Part shown: positions 41,496 to 50,925 of the stretch, in pieces
Layout: each line of letters begins with the position of its first letter
How positions within the stretch are numbered: position 1 is the first letter of the stretch
Assembly (NCBI GenBank): GCA_965220385.1
Contig: OZ244825.1
Location: 2,790,001-2,854,000, forward strand
Length of the DNA stretch: 64,000 nucleotides
Reading direction: 5' to 3'
Source of the DNA: PCPOR2b sp965220385
GTDB taxonomy: Bacteria; Poribacteria; WGA-4E; PCPOR2b
Translations under genes and position numbers: made by a program
The notes under the pieces: generated by a model
What the model was told of the DNA's origin: nothing
Databases searched by the model: none
The model's input: only the letters and a program-made list of their open reading frames with translations

Positions 41496-43304
41496 ATGCC
41501 ATTTCCAATGAAAGATCTACAAGCACTCCTTCAAAATGTAGATGAACTCCTCAATACACCGGGCGAAGCCCCGCTAACCTCAACTGATAACAGTCACGCC
41601 GAACCCACAGATGAATCACTCGCAGCACTCAACAAGTATTTTGGCTATGATAGCTTTCGGGACGGACAACGTGAAGTGGTAGAAGCCATTCTGAACGGAG
41701 AGAATATTCTTGCATCGTTTCCAACCGGGTATGGGAAATCACTTTGTTACCAGTTGCCAGCATTGATGCTGCCGGGGGTGACTGTAATTGTTTCCCCATT
41801 AATTTCTTTGATGAAAGATCAGGTCGATGCATTGCGTGAACGAGGGATTTATGCAGTGGCGTTGCTGAACAGCAGCCTGAACTGGGAGGAATATCGTGCG
41901 GAACTGGACCGGTTAGCATGTGGAGAGGTTAAGCTGCTCTATATTGCTCCGGAGCGGTTGCGTAGTCGTCGATTTCTAAACCTGCTCGATTCGCATCAGA
42001 TCTCTCTGTTTGTAATTGACGAAGCCCATTGCATATCTCAATGGGGACACGATTTTCGCCCTTCCTATCTCGCACTCCGTGACGCTATCCGAGAACTGCA
42101 CCCGAGTTCAATTGCCCTATTCACAGCAACAGCCACCCTGGATGTACGAGAAGATATTCGGAAACAGTTAGACATTCAACCGCCCCAAACCTTTATCCGT
42201 GGCATCGAACGCCCCAATTTGAAATTCAGCGTTTGCGAAGTTTCGACGGAAGCTGAAAAGTATCCACTCCTTGACGAATGCTTGCAGCAGCTAACGGGAA
42301 AAGGGATTGTGTACGCAGGCCGACGACGGGAAACTGAGGAAATCGCGTCGTATCTAAAGAGACGTGGCCACCGCGTAGATTATTATCACGCCGGGCGTGA
42401 AGATCTTGAGCGCAAACGGGTGCAAGAACGGTTCTTCGACGATGGGCATGATGGACTCGATTTAGTTGTTGCTACCAATGCGTTCGGGATGGGAATTGAC
42501 AAATCTAACATCCGATATATCATTCATTGGACCATGACGGGCACTTTAGAACAGTATTATCAGGAGGCGGGGCGCGCGGGGCGTGACGGGGAAACCGCAC
42601 ACTGCATCCTGTTTTATTGTCCGGATGATCGAAAGTTACATGAATGGTTCATCAAGGAGAGTGCACCAAATAAACCAGATCTCCACAAACTCCTGAAACT
42701 GATTGAAACCTTCCCGTCGGTCAGCAGCTTTCGGATGTTTGTGCAAGAGGAGTTAGAGTGGTTAAGTGGCTTCAACGACGGAAAGATTCGGGTGGGGCTT
42801 AGCCACTTGGAGAAACTCGGATTCCTACGGAGATTATATGACGTACCTTCAAAACTTTCGGTGAGGACACGAACATCTGGGTCTGGCGAAGACACAAGAG
42901 TGGTTGATGAATCACAAAGGACTTTATTGAGCTACCTTCACTTCCAATCGGAGCTGCACATCATAGATTTTTGCCGGGAGCGAGACTTCCGTCCCGACAG
43001 GCTCATGGAGCAGCTAATTGACTTGCAGGGTGAAGGATATTTGAGATATTGGGGAACAGAAGATTTAACATTGATTGAATTGCTTGAAGACAGCGATCTG
43101 TTCGCTTCGATGTCCGCGGACCAGATGGGATTTGAGGATTATCTTCGCAGCAAAAATCGGCAAATCGATCAGATCGTCTTTTACGCACTCGCAGAAGGAT
43201 GTCGCGGGCAATTGGTACGAGAGTATTTCGGAGAAACAGTCGAGGCAGATTATCGTTGTGAGAGCTGCGATCTCTGCGATTCGAGTCTACGACTGGTCAC
43301 TTAA
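41496..43304 (+). CDS. RecQ-like superfamily 2 DNA helicase with C-terminal zinc motif
   Basis: This 602-residue 3'-5' helicase has all seven motifs, including FRDGQREVVEAIL, SFPTGYGKS (Walker A, 78-82), VIDEAHCISQWGHDFR (about 172-187), LFTATAT and YYQEAGRAGRDG. The order of the C-terminal part is unusual: a winged-helix-like segment comes first and a RecQ-type zinc box (GQLVREYFGE followed by CESCDLC, about 568-595) sits at the very end. There is no HRDC domain. The ribosome site is weak. It lies 90 bp after the cassette genes on the same strand and could function with them or in general repair and recombination. Confidence 0.85.
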   Translation: MPFPMKDLQALLQNVDELLNTPGEAPLTSTDNSHAEPTDESLAALNKYFGYDSFRDGQREVVEAILNGENILASFPTGYGKSLCYQLPALMLPGVTVIVSPLISLMKDQVDALRERGIYAVALLNSSLNWEEYRAELDRLACGEVKLLYIAPERLRSRRFLNLLDSHQISLFVIDEAHCISQWGHDFRPSYLALRDAIRELHPSSIALFTATATLDVREDIRKQLDIQPPQTFIRGIERPNLKFSVCEVSTEAEKYPLLDECLQQLTGKGIVYAGRRRETEEIASYLKRRGHRVDYYHAGREDLERKRVQERFFDDGHDGLDLVVATNAFGMGIDKSNIRYIIHWTMTGTLEQYYQEAGRAGRDGETAHCILFYCPDDRKLHEWFIKESAPNKPDLHKLLKLIETFPSVSSFRMFVQEELEWLSGFNDGKIRVGLSHLEKLGFLRRLYDVPSKLSVRTRTSGSGEDTRVVDESQRTLLSYLHFQSELHIIDFCRERDFRPDRLMEQLIDLQGEGYLRYWGTEDLTLIELLEDSDLFASMSADQMGFEDYLRSKNRQIDQIVFYALAEGCRGQLVREYFGETVEADYRCESCDLCDSSLRLVT

Positions 43305-43318
43305 AATTAAGGAACAGG

Positions 43319-45067
43319 ATGACAACAACATCTAACGATAACGATTCTATGAACCAAAAACCGAACCTCGTCTTTGTCATCACTGATGATCAAGGTTACG
43401 GGGATTTCAGCTGTCACGGCAATCCGATAATCGAAACGCCAAATCTCGATGCGTTGCACGACGAAAGCCTTCGTCTAACCAATCTGCATGTTGGTCCCAC
43501 CTGCGCTCCAACACGAGCGGGCATTATGACCGGACGCTACTGCAACTGTACCGGCGTGTGGCATACTATCGGCGGTCGGTCGCTTCTCCGAAACGATGAA
43601 CGCACAATGGCAGATATTTTTCAGGCAAATGGTTACCAGACCGGCATGTTCGGCAAGTGGCACTTGGGGGACAACTATCCCTACAGACCCCATGACCGCG
43701 GATTTGGAGAAGCGCTCTATCACGGTGGCGGAGGGATTAGTCAAACACCCGACCATTGGGGTAACGACTATTTCGACGACACCTACTCCCGAAATGCGGT
43801 AAAAGAACCGTTTGAGGGCTATTGTACCGATGTCTGGTTCGATGAGGCAATGAAGTTCATCGAAAGAAACAGCAATCGTCCTTTCTTCTGCTACCTGCCA
43901 ACCAATGCGCCACACGGTCCCTACCGTGTCCCTGCCGCTTATAGTGAACCGTATCACGGACGTGTTCCTGATCCAAGAGCTAATTTCTACGGTATGATCG
44001 TCAATATCGACGAGAATGTGGCACGACTCAGGAGGCATCTCCAAGAGCTTGAAATTGAAGATAACACAATTTTCATTTTTATGACTGACAACGGTTCGGC
44101 CGAAGGTTGCACGCTCGACGGGGATCAATTCGTCAAGGACGGCTTTAATGCTGGCAGGCGTGGTCGGAAGGGCTCGGAATATGAGGGCGGTCACCGAGTA
44201 CCGCTATTCATGCACTGGCCTAATGGTGGATTCACGGAAGGGGTGGATATCGATCAACTCACTGCGAATATTGATCTGCTACCGACGTTGATTGATTTCT
44301 GTCAGTTAGAGATCTCGCAGGAAGACTTCGGGGCGGGAAATTTTCACGGCATGAATCTCGCACAGCTCCTCAGGGGAGAAATAGAGACACTGCCCGAGCG
44401 CGTCGTCGTAACGGACTCGCAGCGGGTTGAGCATCCGATCAAGTGGAAACAGAGCGCGACCATGACGCAACGTTGGCGCCTGATTAACGGTATTGAACTC
44501 TACGATATAGAGGTGGACCCGGAACAGCGAAACGATATCGCTGCGGAGCATCCGGAGGTTGTCAAGGAATTGCGGGAACACTACGAGGTGTGGTGGGAAC
44601 TGGTTTCGCCCCGCTTTGATGAAGATCCTCCGATTGTGCTGGGTACAGAGCATGAAAAAGAGTCGCGCTTGACCACCCACGACTGGCACGGTGAGCAGCA
44701 CGCGTGGAATCAGGGACACGTTCGTCAAGGACTTGTGTGTAACGGATATTGGGCAATCGAAATTGCCGAGGATGGGGAATACGCCTTTGAGCTGCGACGG
44801 TGGCCCAAAGAGGAGGATAAACCGCTTACCGCTGGGATTCCCGGTGAAATCATCGATTGGTATAATGGTGGGAAAGCCCTCAACCTTAAAACTGCCCGTT
44901 TATGTGTCGGCGATCAGGACGCAACACAATCAATTGATCCAGAGGCGGAGGGCGTTACCTTCACGTTTCGTCTCGATGCTGGTGAGATGCAGTTACGGAC
45001 GTTTCTGACTGATGACGCGGGGGATTCGCTTGGCGCATACTACGTCTATGTAACAAAAATGGCTTAA
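43319..45067 (+). CDS. Sulfatase (arylsulfatase type)
   Basis: This 582-residue protein belongs to the formylglycine sulfatases. PNLVFVITDDQGYGD holds the paired metal Asp, and CAPTRAGIMTGRY gives the C-x-P-x-R site with Cys62 to be oxidised to formylglycine. GKWHLG, PTNAPHGPYRVP and FMTDNGSAEG complete the site. The C-terminal 170 residues add a beta-rich domain. No signal peptide is seen, so it may be cytoplasmic or released otherwise. AAGGA precedes the ATG, only 14 bp after the RecQ stop codon. It probably removes sulfate from host-derived glycans or small aryl sulfates; an anaerobic or FGE-type maturase must be encoded elsewhere. Confidence 0.9.
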   Translation: MTTTSNDNDSMNQKPNLVFVITDDQGYGDFSCHGNPIIETPNLDALHDESLRLTNLHVGPTCAPTRAGIMTGRYCNCTGVWHTIGGRSLLRNDERTMADIFQANGYQTGMFGKWHLGDNYPYRPHDRGFGEALYHGGGGISQTPDHWGNDYFDDTYSRNAVKEPFEGYCTDVWFDEAMKFIERNSNRPFFCYLPTNAPHGPYRVPAAYSEPYHGRVPDPRANFYGMIVNIDENVARLRRHLQELEIEDNTIFIFMTDNGSAEGCTLDGDQFVKDGFNAGRRGRKGSEYEGGHRVPLFMHWPNGGFTEGVDIDQLTANIDLLPTLIDFCQLEISQEDFGAGNFHGMNLAQLLRGEIETLPERVVVTDSQRVEHPIKWKQSATMTQRWRLINGIELYDIEVDPEQRNDIAAEHPEVVKELREHYEVWWELVSPRFDEDPPIVLGTEHEKESRLTTHDWHGEQHAWNQGHVRQGLVCNGYWAIEIAEDGEYAFELRRWPKEEDKPLTAGIPGEIIDWYNGGKALNLKTARLCVGDQDATQSIDPEAEGVTFTFRLDAGEMQLRTFLTDDAGDSLGAYYVYVTKMA

Positions 45068-45114
45068 CCACAGAATACCCTTTGTCTTTTCATGTATGAT
45101 GGAGGAGTAGAAAA

Positions 45115-45582
45115 ATGTCAGCTACTCTGAATCCTGGCAGCGCCGGAGACGATCTCATAACAATCGCTACATTTAGTCATCCGACCGAAGCAGATCCGGT
45201 TGTCGCGTGGTTGGAGTCGGAAGGAATAGAGTGTTTTCTCACCAATGAGCACACTGTTTCTATGAATTGGCTCTACTCAAATGCCATTGGTGGCGTTGGG
45301 GTGCGGATAAGGGCAGCAGATGTCGAGCGGGCAAACGAAATTCTCCAGATTATTTCGAACCCCGATGCAACCGGTGAGCAGTCAACCCCGGCAGATTCTG
45401 AAACGGATCAAGGAAATGAAGATGCCAGCGATGTTCATTGTCCGCAATGTAGTTCAGCAGAGGTGTATTACGAGAAATTCTCCCGTCGTCTGGTGTTTGC
45501 TTCGTGGGTCCTTCTAACTGTACCCCTTCCATTCTTCAAGAAAAAATGGAAGTGCCGGGAATGTGAACACCAGTTTAAGTAG
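45115..45582 (+). CDS. DUF2007-domain protein with C-terminal zinc ribbon
   Basis: This 155-residue protein has a DUF2007 (PII-like fold) domain at about 15-85 (FSHPTEADPVVAWLESEGIECFL...VRIRAADVERANEIL) and a zinc ribbon at about 108-155 (CPQCSS...CRECEHQF) separated by an acidic linker and a short hydrophobic stretch (VLLTVPLPFF). DUF2007 is linked to signalling or protein-protein regulation, without known biochemistry. GGAGGAGTAGAAAA precedes the ATG. Last gene of the plus-strand block, 47 bp after the sulfatase. Confidence 0.82.
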   Translation: MSATLNPGSAGDDLITIATFSHPTEADPVVAWLESEGIECFLTNEHTVSMNWLYSNAIGGVGVRIRAADVERANEILQIISNPDATGEQSTPADSETDQGNEDASDVHCPQCSSAEVYYEKFSRRLVFASWVLLTVPLPFFKKKWKCRECEHQFK

Positions 45583-45609
45583 TTTTGCACTGATTCGATA
45601 ACCGGACGG

Positions 45610-46686
45610 TTACCCACCAATCTGTTGCTCCAGCGCACGAATTTCGTCCTCACCCTCCAGAATGCCGATTTCCAGATGAAACTCTCGGATCTCGCCGGGC
45701 TGGATATGTTGTAAATACCCGTACTTTCGATTCCAAGCGCGCCCCAGCATACTGACATTGCCAGGTTCGATACCAGTCACATACGTACCTCTGTGGAAGT
45801 GTTGCCAATGGGTAACGATAGGCATCTCTTCAATAGGGAATTTCCAGTAAAGTCCGAGTTGTAGATTGTCGTTAATCAGACCAACATGCACATTCCCTTC
45901 CTTGTCTGCGATGGGGCGGTGTATGTAGACATCGTCGTGTGCTTCCTGCTGTGGTCCAAGTGCCACTGCATAGTCTTCAGGGCTGACTTCCCGATCCTCC
46001 AACCATTCCGTACTCTTCTCACTGTTGATTAGCACGCGGCTGCCGGCATCCAAGATTGGAAAGCCGGGGTTCGTATGGTAGACAAACATCAACGGCGAAG
46101 GGTCTACACTTAGATTCTCAATGCGATCATAAATCCGCAGACATTTTTCGCCGAGCACTGTAGAAATTTCTCGGGTTAGTTCCAGATTTGTCCCGAAGAC
46201 CACTGCCTCACGCATCTTTCCTCGAACACGCACAACGTAGTCTTCCCCTTTCCAGCCACACTCAGCAACCGCACCTTTAGCTGGAATAAAGGAGAGGCGA
46301 CCATGAAGCCCGAGTTCCTCGTCTTCTTCTTCAGGATCCACTTCCGGATGACCGGTGAAGATCATACCGCAGCTGGTTACCAATCCACCAAAAAAGCCGC
46401 GCATCCATCCATAGCCTTGGGGTTCGTAGAACGCAGGTCCCACATCACCAGTGCTACCGCGAAAGCCCAGGGACATTCCCTTGTAATGGGCGGAGGCAAC
46501 GTCAAGGGAACGCCCCGGCAGGACCGAAAAACAGAGACCGGAAGCGTTAAAAACCTCAATCAAATCGGAGCCCCGCTCGTTTCCCTCGACCAACTCCGCT
46601 CGACGCGCCCCTGCCAGTTGGGTCATATCCCCGACTAACTCCAATAGCTGCTGTTTAGTGTACTGATTTCCGAAAAGTTGTGGCAT
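45610..46686 (-). CDS. DUF4432 family protein (aldose-1-epimerase-like)
   Basis: This 358-residue protein has the galactose mutarotase-like beta-sandwich pattern typical of DUF4432 (VLPGRSLDVASAHYKG, YGWMRGFFGGLVTSCGM, GYLQHIQPGEIREF). It probably acts on a sugar or sugar-acid anomer in the cytoplasm; no signal peptide is present. AAAGGAGGATAAAC precedes the ATG. It is convergent with the plus-strand block ending at 45582. It may serve the sugar-acid genes at 25-31 kb. The substrate is not known. Confidence 0.85.
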   Translation of the reverse strand: MPQLFGNQYTKQQLLELVGDMTQLAGARRAELVEGNERGSDLIEVFNASGLCFSVLPGRSLDVASAHYKGMSLGFRGSTGDVGPAFYEPQGYGWMRGFFGGLVTSCGMIFTGHPEVDPEEEDEELGLHGRLSFIPAKGAVAECGWKGEDYVVRVRGKMREAVVFGTNLELTREISTVLGEKCLRIYDRIENLSVDPSPLMFVYHTNPGFPILDAGSRVLINSEKSTEWLEDREVSPEDYAVALGPQQEAHDDVYIHRPIADKEGNVHVGLINDNLQLGLYWKFPIEEMPIVTHWQHFHRGTYVTGIEPGNVSMLGRAWNRKYGYLQHIQPGEIREFHLEIGILEGEDEIRALEQQIGG

Positions 46687-46734
46687 GTTTATCCTCCTTT
46701 GGATAATTTACGGTCACGCAAGATTATTTGACGA

Positions 46735-47430
46735 CTATATGAAATTCTCAAGGAGACCTGTCAGTTCCCTCAGAGATGATATTTCAAAGTCGGGTTGCTT
46801 CCCTGTTCTCTTATTTTCGCCTTGACGATTTAGCCAGATAGATTTCACACCAGCTTGTTTTGCACCAATGATGTCATTTCGGAAGGAATCACCGACATGG
46901 AGTAACTGATGTTTCGCGCACCCAGCATGCTCGATGGCAATCTCAAAGAGTCGTGGATCGGGCTTTTGGACGCCGTAATCCTGAGCGAATACCACGAATT
47001 GAAAGAAGCCTTCTAACCCGCAACGTTCCGGATAGGTATTGCCATTGGAGAGCAGACCCATCGTATAATCTCCTCGCAGTGCATTCAGCGCAGGAAGCAC
47101 ATCGTCGAAGAGCTGAATGTCCTCAAACCGATGTTTCATGTACAGTATATTGAGATGAGCGGCAAGGTCGTCGTCGGGGCTATGGATAAATTGAAGAGTT
47201 CGCTTGAACGCTTCAAGCCGAATTACTTCGTGCGTCATTTCTCTATCTTTATATTCCTCTGCAACCTGATCTCGAATGGCAATTAGTGTTTCGATGGAGA
47301 GGGAGTCAGGAGTAGAAGGAACAAGGCACCGGAGCTCGTCCAACGCACACCCGAGCGCGTGACGCATCACCCCTTCAAAATCCCATAGCGTACCATCTGC
47401 ATCAAATGAGATTGTTGTGATCTTCTTCAT
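46735..47430 (-). CDS. HAD-superfamily hydrolase
   Basis: From the ATG at 47430 (GGTGG upstream; a TTG at 47436 is an alternative) this 231-residue protein has HAD motif I FDADGTLWDF, motif II LLSNGN, and motif III/IV HVGDSFRNDIIGAKQAG. The cap is helical, as in phosphoglycolate-phosphatase-like or pyrimidine nucleotidase members. It removes phosphate from a small metabolite. Its start overlaps the end of the nucleotidyltransferase gene by 29 bases, so they are translationally coupled. Confidence 0.88.
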   Translation of the reverse strand: MKKITTISFDADGTLWDFEGVMRHALGCALDELRCLVPSTPDSLSIETLIAIRDQVAEEYKDREMTHEVIRLEAFKRTLQFIHSPDDDLAAHLNILYMKHRFEDIQLFDDVLPALNALRGDYTMGLLSNGNTYPERCGLEGFFQFVVFAQDYGVQKPDPRLFEIAIEHAGCAKHQLLHVGDSFRNDIIGAKQAGVKSIWLNRQGENKRTGKQPDFEISSLRELTGLLENFI

Positions 47431-47893
47431 CGTCAAGCCACCGCCTTAACATTTTTGCCCTCTCAACCCTTCCGAACTTGAGATAGGCCTTGTATTCGTA
47501 TTCTAATGATAGAACAGGCACAAGCAGTCCGTCAATCTCTACCAATCGCCTATAGTGCGCCGGATCTACGGGTTCTTCCCAGAGACCATCCGCTCCTTTC
47601 TTCTGAATATCACCCATGATCTCTACTTCGATGCCGTCAATTTGCAGGGCACCAAAGTGAGATCTGATTCGCTCAGTAGCGGAAAATTCAACTTTCCTGA
47701 TTACCGCGTCTGCAAAGAGGTTTTCAATTTCATAAGCACCCACTTTGTCGGTCTGGAGGTCAATATCATTGGGTTGGACGGGGACACCCTGAAGTGCAAA
47801 ACCGAGGCTCCCTGTGACAACCCAATTCACATGTGTATCCGACAGCCGTGCATAGACTTGGTGCAGAACGTTCCTGTAGATCGGGTCGATCAT
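47402..47893 (-). CDS. Minimal nucleotidyltransferase-superfamily protein
   Basis: From the ATG at 47893 (MIDPIYRNVLHQ) this is 163 residues; an upstream ATG at 47926 would overlap trkH by 13 bases. The fold signature is VVTGSLGFALQGVPVQPNDIDLQT, the GS..DxD motif of Pol-beta nucleotidyltransferases, with a further acidic residue in EVEIMGD. Such small proteins are antitoxin- or regulator-like partners, or transfer nucleotides to unknown substrates. Coupled to the HAD gene downstream. No toxin-like neighbour is evident. Confidence 0.75.
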   Translation of the reverse strand: MIDPIYRNVLHQVYARLSDTHVNWVVTGSLGFALQGVPVQPNDIDLQTDKVGAYEIENLFADAVIRKVEFSATERIRSHFGALQIDGIEVEIMGDIQKKGADGLWEEPVDPAHYRRLVEIDGLLVPVLSLEYEYKAYLKFGRVERAKMLRRWLDDEEDHNNLI

Positions 47894-47913
47894 CGTTTTT
47901 TCCACTTTAGCGT

Positions 47914-49446
47914 TTAGCGTCGCCACAGCTGTGGAGCAAATAAAACCAAGACCGTATACAGCTCTAACCGTCCTAGTAACATGCAGAAACAGAGAATAAA
48001 TTTTCCGACTGTTGGGATGTGCGCATAGTGGTCAATAGGGCCAACAGATCCAAGACCAGGGCCTATATTTCCCATGGTTGCGATAGTAGCAGCAGCGGCA
48101 CTAATCAGATCTAATCCCAACGTCGCCATGATGCAGGTAACAATTGCGAAAATACCGATAAAGAGGAAGAAAAAGCCGAGGATGTTTCTCATCACCTCTT
48201 GCGGAACCACTCGGTCACCAAGTTTAACCGGGAGCACTGCGTGTGGCAATATGAGGCGCTTAACTTCGACATATCCCTGTTTGATAAGTAGCAGAAGACG
48301 GACATGCTTCATCCCACCACTCGTTGACCCCGCACAGCCACCGAAAAACATTAGTATAAGTAAAACAAACTGCGAAAGCGCGGGCCACTGTTCAAAGTCG
48401 AAGGTTCCGTAACCGGTCGTTGTGATGATTGATACAACCTGAAAAGCAGCGTAACGCAAGGCGGTCCCAAATGATTCGAAAATAACCTTACCGCCAACCG
48501 TTGCGGTCATTGTGTTCCAAACAATCAAGCTTATACACAGAAACAGTGTCAAACCATAGAAACGGAACTCCGAATCCCTGATGTAGCTTTTGAAGTCGCC
48601 GCGTAAGGCACGGTAGTGTAGGGAGAAGTTGGTTCCGGCGAGGAACATAAAGACAATAACAACAACATCGAAGTAGACACTGTTATATTGACCTATGCTC
48701 AAATTTTGGGTTGAAAAGCCGCCGGTTGCCATCGTTCCGAAGGTGTGACACAGTGCGTCAAACCACGTCATCCCACCGAGCCAAAGCAGTAGCATTTCAA
48801 CAGCAGAAATAAGGACATAAACACCCCAAAGCAGTTTTGCAGTCTGCGCGATGCGTGGTGTAAGGCGGTCTTTCTGGGGTCCAGGCACTTCGGCACGGTA
48901 GAGCTGCATCCCACCCACTCCCAACATCGGTAAGATGGCTAAGGCAAGCACAACGATTCCCATTCCACCCAGCCAATGTGTCAGACTGCGCCAGAACAGG
49001 ATAGCCTGCGTCAGGTGCTCAATTTCCGAGAGGACAGTGGCCCCGGTCGTTGTGAACCCGGACATGGATTCAAAATAGCAGAATGAGAACTCAACCAGCC
49101 AACTTCTACCTTCTTCTGCAAATACACGATCAAAAAGATAGGGCAGCGATCCAAACAGCGCTGTAACAGTCCAACCTAACGAAACAACGGCAACCCCTTC
49201 TTTGTTGCCAAGCTCTCGGTTGGATTTAGTCGTCAGACGTAGTATTAACCCAACAATGAGTGTAGTACAAAGAGAGAGAACAAACGCTTGCAGGTCAGAC
49301 TCTCCCTCCGCAGTCCTACGGTATAAGGCGATAAGCAAGGGACATAGCATTGCCGCGGAGAGGCAAATCAACAGGTTACCAAGCGTATACAGAACTAATT
49401 TTAGATTCACGGTATCATGGAAGGGGTCATTTTCTTTTTTGACCAA
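47914..49446 (-). CDS. trkH: TrkH/KtrB-type potassium uptake channel subunit
   Basis: This 510-residue membrane protein has repeated membrane-pore-membrane units (SMSGFTTTGATV, GTMATGGFSTQN, TTTGYGTFDFEQWP, AATIATMGNIGPGLGSVGP), the selectivity-filter glycines being visible in each. It takes up K+ with TrkA. The only start consistent with the frame is a TTG at 49446, overlapping the 3' end of trkA by 20 bases, so expression is coupled. A GTG at 49410 is an alternative. Confidence 0.92.
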   Translation of the reverse strand: MVKKENDPFHDTVNLKLVLYTLGNLLICLSAAMLCPLLIALYRRTAEGESDLQAFVLSLCTTLIVGLILRLTTKSNRELGNKEGVAVVSLGWTVTALFGSLPYLFDRVFAEEGRSWLVEFSFCYFESMSGFTTTGATVLSEIEHLTQAILFWRSLTHWLGGMGIVVLALAILPMLGVGGMQLYRAEVPGPQKDRLTPRIAQTAKLLWGVYVLISAVEMLLLWLGGMTWFDALCHTFGTMATGGFSTQNLSIGQYNSVYFDVVVIVFMFLAGTNFSLHYRALRGDFKSYIRDSEFRFYGLTLFLCISLIVWNTMTATVGGKVIFESFGTALRYAAFQVVSIITTTGYGTFDFEQWPALSQFVLLILMFFGGCAGSTSGGMKHVRLLLLIKQGYVEVKRLILPHAVLPVKLGDRVVPQEVMRNILGFFFLFIGIFAIVTCIMATLGLDLISAAAATIATMGNIGPGLGSVGPIDHYAHIPTVGKFILCFCMLLGRLELYTVLVLFAPQLWRR

Positions 49447-50824
49447 GAAAACGCTTCATCTTTGGTTCCACAAAAAGCTTTTCAACAACAGGGATAGAAT
49501 CGGGCATAGTGAAGATTATCACACGATCACCGGCTTGGATCACACTTTGTCCGGTCGGGATAAGGACCCGGTTCTGTCGCACGATCGCGCCAATCAGGAC
49601 ATCGTCGGGCAGCATTCCGCCTAAGTTTTGGATCTCGTTGTAGGTAATCTGCGAATTTGGTCCGGCAACGAGTTCAATTACCTCAGCATCAATCTCACGG
49701 AGTGATGCAGCTGAGACAATTTGACCTCGGCGGACAAGGCGGAGAATATTGCTGACCGCTGTCAGGTGACGACTCACGGCAGCATCGAGGGTCGGAATAT
49801 TTTCCAAAATCGGCAGGTAACGTGGTTGTTGAACGAGGGCAAGCACTCGGGCTGCTCCATGCTGCTTGGCTGTTACACAAGCCATGACGTCATTTTCATC
49901 ATCACCGGTTACAGACACAAACCCATCTACCCCGTCAACTCCTGCCTCTTCCAAGAAGCCGGGACTAAGGTAGTCACCGTATAGGACAGTCGTTTTTCTC
50001 AAGATTATCGATGCAGCCTCAGCTCTTTCCCGATCAGCTTCAATTATTTTAACCTGCGTTCCATCTTTCTCAAGGATTTGTGCAAGGGAGATTCCAATCC
50101 GGTCCGCACCAACGATAATAACACGACGGATTTTTTGATTTAGTGAAACTCCTGACAGTTCAAGCAACTGCGAGGTTGATTCACGACTACCGATGACAAA
50201 TACTTCATCCCCTTCACTAATGAAGTCGCGACCTTTGGGCACGATTGTCGTACCATCGTTGCGTTTAATTGCTGTAACTCGCAGATCGGAGGGGAGGCCG
50301 TGATCTGCCAAGCGGGTGAGGGGTGTACCTCGAAGCGGGTTGGTGGGTTTGACTTGGAACGCGACCAGTTGTACTTTGCCCTCTTCAAACTCAACGATTT
50401 CGCGGGCTTCTGGGATATTTAGCAGTCGATAAAATTCTTCCGCACAAAGTTGTTCGGGATTGATTAGCAAATCAATCCCGATATCCTTGGGGGATAAATC
50501 TGTCTCGTTAAGGAAATAGTCGGGATCGGAGACACGCGCGACCTTTGTCTTAACGCCATGCCGGGAGGCGATCACACACGCCAGCATATTAATTTCATCG
50601 GAATTTGTCACCGCCATTAGGAGCTCTGCTTCTTTAATGCCAGCCTCTACTAACAAAGGCGGTGAAGCCCCCGATCCTTCGAGTGTTATCAGATCTAACT
50701 GCTCTTGGACACGCTGACAAGCCTCCTTCGATTGATCAATGAGAATGACATCGTTATTGTCCGCTATCAAGAGTTTCGCTGTATGAAATCCGACCTCTCC
50801 CGCGCCAATAATAATTGCTTTCAT
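49427..50824 (-). CDS. trkA: Potassium transport regulatory subunit TrkA
   Basis: This 465-residue cytoplasmic protein has two RCK halves, each with a Rossmann fold (MKAIIIGAGEVGFHTAKLL; VIIVGADRIGISLAQIL) and an RCK_C domain. It binds NAD(H) or ATP and gates the TrkH channel. Length is standard for TrkA. It lies immediately upstream of trkH with overlapping frames. Confidence 0.93.
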   Translation of the reverse strand: MKAIIIGAGEVGFHTAKLLIADNNDVILIDQSKEACQRVQEQLDLITLEGSGASPPLLVEAGIKEAELLMAVTNSDEINMLACVIASRHGVKTKVARVSDPDYFLNETDLSPKDIGIDLLINPEQLCAEEFYRLLNIPEAREIVEFEEGKVQLVAFQVKPTNPLRGTPLTRLADHGLPSDLRVTAIKRNDGTTIVPKGRDFISEGDEVFVIGSRESTSQLLELSGVSLNQKIRRVIIVGADRIGISLAQILEKDGTQVKIIEADRERAEAASIILRKTTVLYGDYLSPGFLEEAGVDGVDGFVSVTGDDENDVMACVTAKQHGAARVLALVQQPRYLPILENIPTLDAAVSRHLTAVSNILRLVRRGQIVSAASLREIDAEVIELVAGPNSQITYNEIQNLGGMLPDDVLIGAIVRQNRVLIPTGQSVIQAGDRVIIFTMPDSIPVVEKLFVEPKMKRFLGQKRK

Positions 50825-50925
50825 TGGTTTATCTACTAATGTGAACTACGATGGATATTAAAATTATGGGGCTTATATAGCCTATCAAGCACCGCAGCAT
50901 CGAAGGCAGATCAGCTGCGTAACTT

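Noticed and set aside
47402..47430. Nucleotidyltransferase/HAD pair as a toxin-antitoxin system
   Set aside because: The overlap fits translational coupling, but the HAD protein has the full motifs of a metabolic phosphatase and no HEPN-type or other toxin partner is present.
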